DNA of 64,000 nucleotides from NCBI RefSeq assembly GCF_020509005.1, contig NC_063022.1, forward strand, positions 2,170,001 to 2,234,000, given 5' to 3'. The notes beneath the pieces were generated by a model. It was given only the letters and a program-made list of their open reading frames with translations. It was not told where the DNA came from and did no database searches. Below are positions 32,960 to 44,465 of the stretch, piece by piece. Source of the DNA: Fulvia fulva. Lineage: Eukaryota > Ascomycota > Dothideomycetes > Mycosphaerellales > Mycosphaerellaceae. The position numbers and the translations under genes are program-made. The stretch's first letter is position 1. The number at the start of each line of letters is the position of its first letter.

Positions 32960-34740
32960 AAGCGTTAGTCGCTCGTATACGCTAAGCTTTTCCTAACCGT
33001 ATCTACTAAAACATAGACACTTAATAACCTAGGTACCGATACCGCCCTAGGTGCCTTCCCTTCTAACGACGACTCGAACGTATTCGCCGCCAAATAATAA
33101 GAGATCGAGAAGGATCTACTACCTAAAGAATAGTAGTTTACCTTAACCTCCGACCCTATTAACTTCGTACAATTCCTCGACGAAGAATAGATCTTAGAAG
33201 AAGGAGGAATTAAGGTGTATAAGATTATAGAGTCAAGAGATGATATATCTATATAAGATAGTAAAACTAATAATATACGCTAACCTAAGGAGTAGGTAAT
33301 CGCCTTAGAGTATACTACTATTAAGAGCCTAGCCGAGTTCGTAACTTATACTATAGTATACCTAGAGATTATGTTTCACCTCGTTCGCTAGATATAGTTA
33401 GACTTCATTATACTTTTTAACTAGGTCGAGTCCCTAAAGAAGGCTAATAAGGTTATATAGCGTAAGTACGCCGATATAAAGAAGGAACGTAATATCGTAT
33501 CCGAGAGTCTTAGTTAACTCGAAAAGGATAAGGATGTTAAGGGCCTCTTTATATTCTACTTTAACAAGTACTAGAAGTATAAGAGTTAGATATAAGACCT
33601 TAAGGAAGCTAATTAGCGCCTCCGATAGGATAACGATACGCTCTTCGGATAGGTCGAGGAGTCGTAGGTAGGCATATTATCTAAGGACATTAAAGCCCTG
33701 TCTAAGCGTAATTAGGCTCTAAATAAGGAGGTAGTAGAGCTAAAGGCTTAGCTAGTAGCTAAGGATACGAACGGTACTAGCGATACTAGCGGTACTAACG
33801 GTAATAATAATAATGACCGTAGTCGTTAGGTCCGCGTCTACTCCCCTCGTCGTAACGGTATTTTACGATCACCTACGCCTCCTACTTAGTAGGACCGTAT
33901 AGGTAGAGGCACCCGACGAGGAGGTAGTAGAGGTAGTAGCGATGACGACGGAGACAACTCTAATAACGATAAGGGTAGAGATAATAGTCGACTACGCCAT
34001 TACCTACGCCGTAACTCCTTACGACGAGAACGCTAGGGCATACCTAGTAGTACTTCTAGGGTAACTAGTAATACCGCCGTTAGCTAGTTCACTACTATCG
34101 AACCCTCCGTTAATGTTATATATACTAACAAGTCAGTTAAGGACCTAGAAAGCAAGTTCGATAATAAGAATATAAACTTTAACCGTTAGCTCGATTAGCT
34201 AGAGATTAAGCTATCCGTAATATAGTTCTAGACTATCGATGACGGACTACGCTACATCCTTAACTACCTCGACGGGTACCCGTACTAGCTATATAATCCG
34301 CGAGTACCCTCTAAGCGTACTAAGCGCAATTATATTAACCCCTTTAAGTCTATCGATAGGATAATCTAATTCCTTATCGATCGGTATAGTAAGAAGGACG
34401 TCGTAGGCAAGGCCTTCTAGAAGCTCTAGGTCTTATAGTAGGGTAAGAACGAGTCATTTTCTATCTTTATCGCTAAGTACGACGAATAGCGTAACTTATA
34501 CGACCTATTAGCTAAGACTAATCACCGCCTACTCGAGGGTAAGCTTAACTACAAATATATAGAGGCACTGCCTATAGAGACTAAGGACCGCGAAGACTTA
34601 GTCGACCTATACTATAAGCTCGAAGCTAAGTTCGAGCGCCTAAAGTCAAAGACCCTAGCTACACTACGACTACCTCGTAGTACTAGCGGTAGTAACGGTA
34701 CTATACCTACCGCGCCCGGCGTAGCCTAAGGTTTAGGCCT
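32960..34740 (+). pseudogene. Gypsy-B gag, RIP-inactivated
   Basis: A coiled-coil segment (DLKEANQRLRQDNDTLFGQ-like at 33600-33650, KEVVELKAQLVAKD at 33725-33770) is followed by an Arg/Ser/Gly-rich region (33820-34060). A retrotransposon gag core follows (34120-34650: FSIFIAKYDEQRNLYDLL-like, EALPIETKDREDLV). Stops are from CAG and TGG. Confidence 0.7.
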
Positions 34741-36322
34741 TAAGCTATACGCTTAGATACCGCGCAAATTTAAGGAACTTAAGAAGCTCGAGCCTAAGGA
34801 GAAGGCTAGTATTATCGTAGTAGGCGGTTATGTCCGCTACCGCCGTATAGACTATAACTTATACTCGCTAGACTGCCCTATTAAGTAGTATAAGCGCTCT
34901 CCGCCGCGCGCGAATACTAGCTCTATAATATAGATACCGGCTAACCCTTAGTAATAGAGAAATAGCTAGACTAACACTTAAGTACGATAACCGTTAGTCC
35001 TACTTACAAACATAATACTAAGAAGGAAATATAGTAAGATGCGGTAATGTAAGGACTAGAGTACGCTTTACGTATATTAGTAAGCTCTCTAATACCGCCT
35101 ATTATACGAGGGGCACTAAGGCCGAGAGTATCCCCTTACCTTATAATGCCTAGTAGTATAGATAGTAATTAAGCTCTTACCTTCCTTAATTATAGTGCCA
35201 CCTCTTAGTATATAAATTCTATATACGCTCGTATATATAATCTTCCTCGACTCTAGGAAGAACCTCTTTAATTAGGACTAGCTAATAGCGGCTCCGCTAA
35301 CGAGCTTATTACCGAGTCTACGTTCTTTCCTTTTAATATCGGCGGCTACGTCGAAATCCTTAGCTACTATCTAGTAGAATCACTAGAGTATAACATCGTG
35401 CTCGGCTCTAGTTAGTTTATAGACTACGAACTAGAGATATAATAGGAGAAGGGTATTATAATAATGAATCATTTAAAATGCCGTACCTATAAGGCAAACT
35501 AGAGGTCTAATAAGTACCTAATAGTATAGTCTATTAACTATCTAGCTACGCTAGTACTATTAGGCAATTATCGACCGCCGATAGTAGAAGATAACCCCGA
35601 CGAAGTCACCGCTCCTACGCTATCGTTACCTAAGTATATACCCTAACTATAGTTCTATACGACGTTCGAGGACGAAGAGGATGACTTCCGTATATATACT
35701 CGATAACCGTTACCGGTAGACGGCGTTAAGACGTTAAAGCGACCGTACCGATATACGAAACAAAAGTAACGAGTTGTCGAACTAGAACTAGAGATCGATA
35801 TCGTAAACATCTCCGCGGCCTACGTAGTAAAACTAGCTCGTAAGAAAGGAGCGGAAGTCTATATAATATAGATTATACTACCTAGTCAGAAGTACTACGC
35901 TAACCTATTACGAGCCTACGTAATAGTAGCGACTAGGTAAGACTTCGATCCTACTAGGCTCTACGCTATAAACCTTCGGAAGGTATAGTTAGCAAACCCC
36001 TTAAAAGTATATATAATAATAGTAAATAGCGACTTCGATAAATTTATAAAAGGCAAAGATAAGGACTAAGATACTAAGGTCTACTTACCCTAGGAACTAT
36101 ACGATTTTAAGGACTGTTTTAACCGTTAGGATATATCGAAGATCCTACCTTACCGCCCTAGTAAAGACTATAAAATATACCTTAAAGACGAAACTAAGTC
36201 ACCTCCTTTTAAGCGGCTATACGTAATGTCGCCTCCCGAGAATAAGGTAATTAAGAAGTAGGTCGATAATTAGCTAGAATCTAGAGCGATATAACGAAGC
36301 ACGAGCCCGGCTTCTATACTAG
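34741..36322 (+). pseudogene. Gypsy-B zinc knuckle, protease and RT start, RIP-inactivated
   Basis: Sequence after gag includes the degraded nucleic-acid-binding region and a protease segment around 35200-35450. The RT lead-in follows (MSPPENKVIKKQVDNQLE-like, 36225-36280). The frame is cut at 36322 by gypsy-C and resumes at 44990. Confidence 0.65.
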
Positions 36323-36841
36323 TGTTATAGTCTCCCTATAGAGTGTATAGAAGGTAGGGACAGAAGAGCCTTAGAGTGCTTAGAAGTCGTTAAGAAGTGA
36401 AAGTCTAGCTTAGTGTATAAGCGCTAAGAATTATATACCCCGTAATATTTACTACGGGACCTAGCCCTCTAAATTCACTACTCTACTAAACCTTAATAGA
36501 TTTACTTCGGCTCGTAACTATATAACTTACGGCGCTCTCGCGAGTACCCGCGACTACGCTAGACCCTAGAAGAAGCACGTAGAAGACTCGGAACGTAGGG
36601 CAGGTTAGAATAAGGTTTTGAGCAAAGCTACTAAGCGCGGCTTCGTACGGGTTAGCCCTATTAATACGGGGACACGTACTCGTAAGGGTCGTGTATAAAT
36701 ATCTAGCCTTCCCTAGGCCTCTCTTACTTTCTTCGTCTTTCGTTTTGTATAGTAATTATACTATACCCTTTGTATCTATACTTCGTACCTATATTCTCGC
36801 TTTTACTCTTATATCTTATAGGCTAGGCTCTCGCCCTAATA
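36323..36841 (+). repeat. Gypsy-C 5' LTR
   Basis: At 519 bp it is equal in length to the 3' LTR and differs from it mainly by transitions. Confidence 0.93.
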
Positions 36842-36879
36842 TCACGAAAGACTAATAAACCGTTAACTACTCGAGTCAT

Positions 36880-38095
36880 CCTTATAGGTAACTACGCTAC
36901 CGATAGAGGTGTTAACTTCGACAACTAAGACACTCTATTCCACTTTAGTAAGTAGGCTAATATCCCCTTCTCGAACGCCGCTACCTTCGGTACCTAGGTA
37001 AACGCTAACCCTAATACCGCCTACGCTCTTATTAACCGTACCGTCTCCTCTTTCCGCGAGACCGCCTAGTAGGTCGAGCAAGTAAACAACTAAGTAATAT
37101 ACCTTTAAGGTATTATAAACACCTTCTAGAACCTCGCCCTATACGCCGACGATAACCGCCGCTACTACTTCTCTAAGAAGGTTAATAACCTAGACGAGTT
37201 CGACGGTAATAAGAGCAAGTTTAAGGCATTTAAGACATAGCTCACTATTAAGCTATTAGCCAATGCCGACCACTTTCCGTAAGAGAAGGATAAGGTCACG
37301 TACGTCTTCTCCCTCCTTCGGGGAGACGCCGCGGCTTAGGTATAATACTATATCGATAACGCTACGTAGACTATCGGCTACCCGGACGTCCTTACCTTAA
37401 TATAGGACCTCCGTGCTGCCTTTAGTGATCTAGACCGTAGAGCTACCGCCTAGAACGCTATCTATAACCTCCTCTAGAAGAACGAGAGCTTCGCCGAGTA
37501 CCTCGCGGCCTTTAACCGCGATATCGAGTTTACCGGCTATAACGAAGAGACTAAGAAGAGCACTCTCCGCCGTGGCCTATTAGTAGAGCTTCTTCGAGCC
37601 CTCGAGGACAAGGACGTCGGTACTATAAGCTTCCGTAAGCTCGTCGAGACCTACTAGCGCCTCGACTCTAATATAAAATATACCGCCTCTCTCCTCGCTT
37701 CCCGTTCTTAAGGTCGTTAGCCTCGTAGTCCCGGAAGCTACTTCGCTACTCTACTAGGCGCCGCCGCTCCTACGGCTCTCCCTCCCGTCTCTATAGGTAA
37801 CGCTATAGATCTTAGCGCTAGTACCGCCGTCCCTCGAGTCTAGGGCCTCGTTAACGGTAAGCTTACTCCCGAAGAGAAGCTTCGCCGTCGCTAGGCCGGA
37901 CTCTATACCTACTACGGCGGTCTAGGCTATATCGTAGTTAACTATCCGTAGCTCGCTACCCGTAACGCCCGTAACCCGGTTCGCGGCGCTATCGGCGCTA
38001 TCGAGCCTACTCCTACTACTCCCGCTAAGTAGGAAAAAGCCTAGGTCTTCCTTATCGACGCGATAAAGACTAAGAATAACGTTTACCGAAAGTAA
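36880..38095 (+). pseudogene. Gypsy-C gag, RIP-inactivated
   Basis: The gag core is clear (KFKAFKTQLTIKLLANADHF at 37215-37270, KVTYVFSLLRGDAA, YLAAFNRDIEFTGYNEE). A Pro/Ala-rich linker follows, and then a zinc knuckle at about 37905-37950 whose Cys codons now read Tyr (YTYYGGLGYIVVNYP). Few stops remain, so this is among the better-preserved RIPed frames. Confidence 0.8.
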
Positions 38096-38099
38096 AGAG

Positions 38100-41000
38100 A
38101 GGAAAGAAGTTGAGGATCAATATAGTATAGCTAGACCTATACGACGAGACGGGTAAGGACTACGCTTATAAACCGTTCGTTACGAATATAAATATCGGCT
38201 TAAAGAAACTCTCTTCTTCTAATCTTACTCTTATAGACACTAGCGTACTAGGCGAGTCTTTTATAGACTATAAACTCGCGACCTCTCTTAGCCTCAAACC
38301 CTAGAAACTAAAGTACCCTCGTACCCTTGAACTCTTTAACGGTACGGAGACTACTACTAGTAAGATTACTTATGTTATATATACGTTAATCACCCTCGGA
38401 GGCAAGCGTATGTCGATCGCTAGCTTCCTTACGTCCCTACCGTATTAGAAGTTTATCCTCGGCCTACCCTAGTTTAGACGATACTAACCTATTATCGACT
38501 AGACTTCCCTTACTATTAGCTTCCCTCTAGAAGCTCCTCCGGTACCTCCGCCTTCTCCGCCGCCTTAGCGCGGTCCTAAGTATACTAAGATCTTCTAGGT
38601 AAACGCCGCTACCTTTACTACTACTACTACTAAGTAGCCTAAAGCTTAAGTCTTCGCCGCCTCTCTCCGTAATATCGACATCGCCCTCGAGAAGCTCGAT
38701 AAGAAGCGTATACCTACCGACCCTACTACGAAGGTCCCTCCTTAGGCACACTATATCCTCTACGTATTCGATACTAAAGCCGTAGACGAGCTGCCTCCTT
38801 ATCGCCCTTACGACTATAAGATTAAGCTAGAAGAAGGTATAGAGATACCGTTCGGACCGCTATATTCTATATCCCGAGAAGAGCTTATCGTCCTTAAGAG
38901 ATACCTCGAAGAGAACCTAAAGAAGGAGTTTATTCGAGCGAGCCGTTCTAGCGCTAGTAGTCCCGTTATATTCGTTAAGAAGCCCGGCGGTAGTCTACGC
39001 TTCTACGTAGACTACCGAGGCTTAAACGCTATTATAAAGAAGAACCGCTGCCTAATACCGTTAATTTAGGAGACGCTCGAGCGCCTCTCTAAGGCCAAGT
39101 ACTTTACTAAGCTCGATGTCATCGCTACGTTTAACAAGTTACGAATAGTAGAAGGATACGAGTATCTTATAGCCTTCCGTACTCGCTACGGGCTATTCGA
39201 GTCGCTCGTTATACCCTTCGGCGTTTATAACGGGCCTAGTACCTTCTAGAACTTTATTAACGACATCCTTTAGGAGTTCCTCGATTAGTTCTATACTACC
39301 TATATCGACGACATCCTAGTTTATAGCGAGACTAAGGAGGAGCACCGCGAGTACGTCTATAAGGTCCTTTAGAAGCTCGTAGACGCCGACTTATAGCTCG
39401 ATATCGATAAGTACGAGTTTAAGAAGACCGAAGTCAAGTTCCTTAGTTTAATCATTACCGTAGACGGCATTAAGATAGACTAAGAGAAGATCGACGCTAT
39501 CGTCGAATAGGATACTCCTACGAACGTTAAGGAGGTCTAGGGTTTCCTAGGCTTTACTAACTTCTACCGCCGTTTATCTACGTATTCTCGGGCGTAGTAC
39601 GCCCTTTAACGAAGCTTACGCGTAAGGGTAAGAAGTTTGCCTAGACCGACGAATACTAGGAGGCTTTTGACTTGCTTAAAGCGAAGTTTATTAAGAACCC
39701 GCTTCTATAGCACTTCGATTTCGAACTAGAGACCCGTATAGAGACCGACGTATCCGACGGCGTAGTAGGCGGTGTCCTACTATAACGCCGCTCGCCTGAA
39801 TCCCCCTAGTTACCTATCGCCTTCCTCTCTAAGAAGATAACCGCTACGGAGTATAACTACGAGATCTACGATAAGGAGCTTCTCGCTATCGTTAAAGCTT
39901 TTAAAGAGTAGCGTCCCGAGCTCGAAGGCTCTACTATACCCGTCTAAGTAAGCTCCGACTATAAGAACCTCGTCTACTTTATAAAGAGCAAGCTACTTAA
40001 TCGTCGCTAGGCCCGCTAGAGCGAGTTCCTCTCCCGGTTCAACTTTATAATCTCGTATACGCCCGGTAAGGCTAACTCGATAGCCGACGCCCTTACCCGC
40101 CGCCCTAGTAACTCTCTAGTTAATCGAAGAGGGGGCTAGCAAATCGTAGAGTAATAAGTTATTAAAGAGTATAACCTCTCTTCCGAGCTTCGAGAGTACC
40201 TATCGAACGGCTAGCCTACGCTCGCCGCTTCCTTTACTACTCTTATACTCGCTCCTACCTACTATAACGAGAGTAACAATAAATCCGAGCCTAAAGAATA
40301 CGCCTCGGACGCTAAGGACTTAGACGACGATAAAGAGGGCTTAGTAACGACCGACGGCTTATCCGAATTAGACCTTAAGGGGTTTAATAATAAGGAGCAA
40401 CCTAAAGGCATTATAGTACGAGTACGAATAGCGTACGATACCGACCTAGACGCCTAAGAGTTAGTTTAGGTCCTTAAATCTAGCGCGAGGACATTCCCGG
40501 GCTTCTCGCTATCCGAGTACGAGCTCTAGGAAGGTGTCGTCTACTTCCGTAAGAAGCTTTACGTACCGTAGCCCAAAGGCTCTAATATCCGAGCTAAGAT
40601 TCTTTAAATCGTCTACGACTCCGCTTCTAGGGGTCACCTAGGCGTAGCTAAGACCTATAAGCTCCTCGCTAGGTATTACTAGTAGCCGTATGCCTAGAAG
40701 GACGTCCGCCGCTACGTACTAAACTACGCTACTTACTAAAGAGCTAAATCTAACCGCTACCGCCCCTACGGTCTCTTATACCCTCTCCCGGCTCCTAATC
40801 GTCCGTAGAAGTATATTACTATAGACTTTATTACCGATCTTCCTTACGGTAAGACCTTTAGCGGCGTAAAGGTAAAGGCCCTTCTAGTAATCGTAGACCG
40901 TTACTCTAAGGACCGGTATATAATCCCGTACTAGAGTATAACCGTAAAGGAGACTACTTGCTTGTTCTACGAATTCGTCTAGCGCTTTAAGGCCTCCCGG

Positions 41001-42060
41001 ATAGTATTACCTCTAATAGAGGCTCCTAGTTCATCTCGTACTTCTAGAAGCGTCTATATACTATCCTAGGCATTAAGTATAACCTCTCGACTAGTTTTTA
41101 GCTATAGACCGACGGCTAGACCGAAATTACGAACGCTATCCTCGAGTAGGTCCTTCGTTACTTCGTCGACTACTACTAGAAGGATTGGCCTTAGTATATC
41201 CCTACGGTAGAGTTAGCTACTCGTAACTAGGACTCGGAGACTACTAGCTACTCTCCCTTCTATACTACGAGAGGTTACTACCCTCGTATAGGTATAGAAC
41301 TAGAAGAGCCTCTCCCGCCTACCGAAGACGTAAACGAGTAAGTAGTAGACGAGTTCGTTACTATACTCTTATAGATCTATAAAGAAGTCTACGACGAGAT
41401 AGTATACGTATAAGCAATCTACGAGGATCAAGCTAATCGTCGTCGCTAGCTAGCTCCCGACTACTAAGTAGGCGATATAGTCTACCTTAACTCTAAGAAT
41501 ATTAAGACGGACCGCCCCTCTAAGAAGCTAAGCTAGAAGAACCTAGGTCCTTTTAAGATCACCGAGCGTATTAGTTTATACGCCTACCGTCTAGCTCTTC
41601 CTACGAATATAAAGATCTATAACGTCTTCTATCCCGTACGCCTTCGGCCGTCGGCTAAGGACCTATTCCCGAACTAAAACTAAGACATACTAGGTCCTCC
41701 TAATAAAGTAGAAGTCGACGAGCCTATTAACCTACCTTCTAACGACTATACCGTCCGTAAGATCCGGGGAATCCGCGTAGAGCCTAACGACGTTAAAGGA
41801 CTACCGCCGATTAAGTATAAAGTCGAATAGTAAGGTTACCCTAAGTAGGATACCTTATAGGAACCTATTCAATATATCATCTTTAATCGTTAAGCAATCG
41901 AAGAATACTACGCCCGCTTAGACGGCCTAGAAGTTAATATCGGTAGGCTCTTCAAATCTAAGCTCTTCGACGGGGCTTACTAAAAGTATATCGACTATAA
42001 TATTAAGCCTAGGCCTAGTACTAAAGCTAAACATCCTCGATATATAGAACTACTACGGCT
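38100..42060 (+). pseudogene. Gypsy-C pol (protease, RT, RNase H, integrase, chromodomain), RIP-inactivated
   Basis: The frame shifts relative to gag near 38100. The protease has LIDTSVLGESFIDY (38230-38270). The RT begins [20 protein letters not shown] (38970-39030) and keeps an intact YIDD box at 39301-39312. RNase H shows ETDVSDGVVGGVLL and [15 protein letters not shown]. The integrase spans 40620-41300 (TIDFITDLPYGKTFSGV, with a small frameshift near 41010 before the second catalytic Asp). A chromodomain-like end is near 41745-41880 (YTVRKIRGIRVEP...IKYKVE-x-QGYPKQDT). Stops are at former Gln/Trp codons. Confidence 0.85.
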
Positions 42061-42094
42061 TCGTAGGAACTTAGCTTTGTTCGGGGGGGCTACT

Positions 42095-42390
42095 TGTTAG
42101 GAACCGCTGTACGTTATCCCAACCGGGCTTGGATCTTTGCAGTGATGTCTCTGACTCGTTGAGAAGGTAGTGGTCCCAAACAGTATATGGTGTATACTTA
42201 AAATGAGTTGAGCACGAGGCTCCTATCTACTCGTAAAGAAGCGTCGTCTATATAGTGCCATGTCTTGGCGTGATCTGTCCTGCTCTCTTAATCTCTTGTC
42301 CTCTTGATCTCTTGCTCTCTGTCCCACAGGTTTCCTTGCTCTCATCGCGTAGTGAATGGCTGTGGGGTTCCCACGAATCGAACCGTAACA
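42095..42390 (-). repeat. Element D 3' LTR
   Basis: In element orientation it begins TGTTACGGTTCGATTCG and ends TCCTAACA. It lies 50-75 bp upstream of the plus-strand ORF and could act as that gene's promoter in reverse; CTATATAG (about 42249) is a palindromic TATA-like string. Confidence 0.92.
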
Positions 42391-42403
42391 CCATCCCCCT
42401 TCT
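42391..42403 (-). other. Element D polypurine tract
   Basis: AGAAGGGGGATGG on the minus strand directly abuts the 3' LTR, as required for plus-strand priming. Confidence 0.75.
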
Positions 42404-42464
42404 AGCTTAGCTTCGTCCCGAAGCTTATAGTCGTTCGGGTGTGCATCTTCTTCAGCGGCAAAAG

Positions 42465-43118
42465 ATGTCGTCTTCCTTACCATCACCCGCACACCGTCGC
42501 AAACCAAAGGTTTCGTCCACTCTCCGTCGTCTGGATCTCTATACCGATATCGAAACAAACGGTACTGAAATGGCGCCCTGTTCTTCCTGCAAGTCCGTCG
42601 TAGTCGCACCCGGCGAAGTTCGTCCTCGCTGCATTGTTGGTCCTCGCTCGTCGAAGTGCTCCGAGTGCATCAAGCACAACCGGAAATCCTGCGACGTCTC
42701 TCTGGCCTTCTCCCAGTGGGAGAAACTTCGGAGCGCGAGGGAGGCGCTGCGTCGTGATATTGAATCGTTGGAGGAGGAAGAGGTGGAAATCCTGCAACGC
42801 CTGTCTCGCGACCAGCAGGCGTTATCCGAGAGGAGAATGAAAAAGATTCGTCTCAGGAAACAACTGCGTCTCGCCGAGAACCGCGTTGACGGCGCCACTG
42901 CCTTGGCACTCGAGGAACTGGAGTCCGAGGATCCCGCTCCCGAGTCCGTTCTCCCTTTCTCTGTTCCTTCCGGCGTAGAGGTACCGGATCAATCTTTCTT
43001 TCATGGCATTCTCGAAATGCCTCTGGACCACTGGAGTACGATAACGGGTGTCCCTCTCGACGATCCGTTAAAGGGTCTCTTTTCTCCCGAACCTTCACAC
43101 CAAGAGTCCGCGGTGTGA
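42465..43118 (+). CDS. Antisense ORF of element D: Cys-rich, coiled-coil protein of unknown function
   Basis: The frame is open from an ATG at 42441 (225 residues). I prefer the ATG at 42465 (MSSSLPSP, 217 residues) but cannot exclude 42441 or a later MAPCSSCK start. A Cys cluster follows with spacing C-x2-C-x13-C-x8-C-x2-C-x7-C (CSSC...SKCSECIKHNRKSC), suggesting zinc binding and loosely like fungal Zn2Cys6 clusters. A strongly charged coiled coil comes next (QWEKLRSAREALRRDIESLE to RLRKQLRLAEN), and then an acidic/Pro-rich tail. It runs opposite to gag, and its stop lies 25 bp from the gag stop. Codon use is GC-rich and undamaged. It may be a captured host gene or an element-specific antisense gene. 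Function is not known to me. Confidence 0.65.
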   Translation: MSSSLPSPAHRRKPKVSSTLRRLDLYTDIETNGTEMAPCSSCKSVVVAPGEVRPRCIVGPRSSKCSECIKHNRKSCDVSLAFSQWEKLRSAREALRRDIESLEEEEVEILQRLSRDQQALSERRMKKIRLRKQLRLAENRVDGATALALEELESEDPAPESVLPFSVPSGVEVPDQSFFHGILEMPLDHWSTITGVPLDDPLKGLFSPEPSHQESAV

Positions 43119-43143
43119 GGCCGTTGTCGTCAGGTTGTTTCTG

Positions 43144-44139
43144 CTAGGCAGATTTCGAGAAGAAGTTCTCGCATTCCCCGTACGTCGTCGTTGCCCGATC
43201 CATAGCGTTGAACTCGCGGCTAACAATATTCTTCTTCGGACAGTCTCTAGCATAGTGGCCTTTCCTTCCACATGCATAGCAAGTTAGATCTCTTGTTAAC
43301 TGCTTGCTTCGTCCGCGCCTTTCCGTGGCGTCGAGCTCCATCGGCTCTCCATAATCAGGGTCATGACTTCTGGCCTTGAAGCCCCCTCTTCCGCTTCTCG
43401 CGGGTCTCTGGAATCCAGGCTGTACGAATCGGTCGTACTTCAACTCCTGGAGTCTCTCGTCGATTTCCTTTGCAGCCTTGACCATCGCGGCCAAGCTGGT
43501 GAGACTGGAGTTTCGAGATAATTCGGCTTTGACGTTGTCCTTCAAGCCTAGGTAGAACTGGGAACGAAACGCTGCGTCGTTCCACTCGAGGTCGGCGGCA
43601 TATCCCTGGAATTCAGAAGCATAGACGGCAACTGAGGTGTCCTGTCGGAGTTGTCGGATATGTCGGTCGGCATGAACCTCTTCATTAGGTATCCCGTAGA
43701 GATCATTCAGTTCGATCTCGAACTCATCGTAGTCGGCAAATACCTTCCGGGTTTCTGTCTTCGGGTCGTCTCCTTCGTCCTGGTTGTTGAGCCAGTCTTT
43801 GAGGCATGGTCTGAACCCCCGGGCTGCCCTGCCCCTTAGGAAGGATGCGGCGTACAAGACCTTAGAGGCCTCGCCATTAAACTGTTGGGCGTTGAAGTAG
43901 AGGTACAGCTGAACCTGCAGCTGAAAAGCCTCCAGCTTCCCTTGTGTCCCATCGAACGTCTCCGGTGGTGACACCTTAGGTGCCTTGGTGAACTCGTGCA
44001 TGCTGTTCGAGCTTGCAGAGGGTGTTGATCGTTTTCCGCTTCCAGTAATCGACATTTCGCTCATTCGTTCCGTGATGCCAGTTGACTGTGGCTGTTGTCG
44101 TGACGGACTCCGGGTAGCGTCTCTCCCAGACATGTGCAA
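43144..44139 (-). CDS. gag: Element D Gag with CCHC zinc knuckle
   Basis: The frame is an intact 331 residues. A Ser/Thr-rich head precedes a retrotransposon gag core (ETFDGTQGKLEAFQLQ, a KVLYAASFLRGRAARGF-like stretch, YASEFQGYAADLEWND, FYLGLKDNVKAEL) at about residues 55-230. A basic RG-rich linker follows, and then the zinc knuckle CYACGRKGHYARDC near residue 295. The protein ends about 25 residues later, without fusion to protease. Its length and order are those of a normal Ty3/gypsy Gag. It would form particles and bind element RNA, with Pol supplied in trans. It is the only undamaged retrotransposon gag in the window. Confidence 0.92.
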   Translation of the reverse strand: MHMSGRDATRSPSRQQPQSTGITERMSEMSITGSGKRSTPSASSNSMHEFTKAPKVSPPETFDGTQGKLEAFQLQVQLYLYFNAQQFNGEASKVLYAASFLRGRAARGFRPCLKDWLNNQDEGDDPKTETRKVFADYDEFEIELNDLYGIPNEEVHADRHIRQLRQDTSVAVYASEFQGYAADLEWNDAAFRSQFYLGLKDNVKAELSRNSSLTSLAAMVKAAKEIDERLQELKYDRFVQPGFQRPARSGRGGFKARSHDPDYGEPMELDATERRGRSKQLTRDLTCYACGRKGHYARDCPKKNIVSREFNAMDRATTTYGECENFFSKSA

Positions 44140-44165
44140 AGGGCCCTGGTGGTGGTGCTCAAAGT

Positions 44166-44461
44166 TGTTAGGAACCGCTGTACGTTATCCCAACCGGGCT
44201 TGGATCTTTGCAGTGATGTCTCTGACTCGTTGAGAAGGTAGTGGTCCCAAACAGTATATGGTGTATACTTAAAATGAGTTGAGCACGAGGCTCCTATCTA
44301 CTCGTAAAGAAGCGTCGTCTATATAGTGCCATGTCTTGGCGTGATCTGTCCTGCTCTCTTAATCTCTTGTCCTCTTGATCTCTTGCTCTCTGTCCCACAG
44401 GTTTCCTTGCTCTCATCGCGTAGTGAATGGCTGTGGGGTTCCCACGAATCGAACCGTAACA
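44166..44461 (-). repeat. Element D 5' LTR
   Basis: I found no difference from the other LTR on reading both. The base string after it in element orientation is ACTTTGAGCACCACCACC (44165-44148), the presumed primer-binding site. I could not match it to a tRNA end. Confidence 0.92.
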
Positions 44462-44465
44462 CTAC

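Larger units (their letters stand above)
42095..44461 (-). mobile_element. Element D: young gag-only LTR retrotransposon with an antisense ORF
   Basis: The element is 2367 bp with two 296-bp LTRs (42095-42390 and 44166-44461) that look identical by eye. The duplication is CTACT (42090-42094 and 44462-44466). Orientation is set by gag on the minus strand and by the purine tract AGAAGGGGGATGG (minus strand, 42403-42391) next to the 42095-42390 LTR. The 1775-bp interior has gag but no protease, RT or integrase, so it must use enzymes from another Ty3/gypsy element. It has no RIP damage although it sits inside RIPed gypsy-C. It resembles the TR-GAG class described in plants. Confidence 0.92.

Noticed and set aside
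38527..38751. 74-residue minus-strand Arg-rich frame
   Set aside because: It is antisense to the Pro-rich stretch of gypsy-C pol; a shadow.
42361..42390. tRNA or pol III B box in the element D LTR (GGTTCGATTCG)
   Set aside because: There is no A box at the right distance and no cloverleaf; a B-box-like 11-mer alone is weak.
42223..42609. 128-residue minus-strand frame in element D
   Set aside because: It overlaps the LTR and the start of the antisense ORF, has no recognisable domain and is rich in Arg/Asp as expected from a shadow frame.
43651..44233. Plus-strand frames opposite element D gag
   Set aside because: They are antisense to the intact gag and have no domain or plausible composition.
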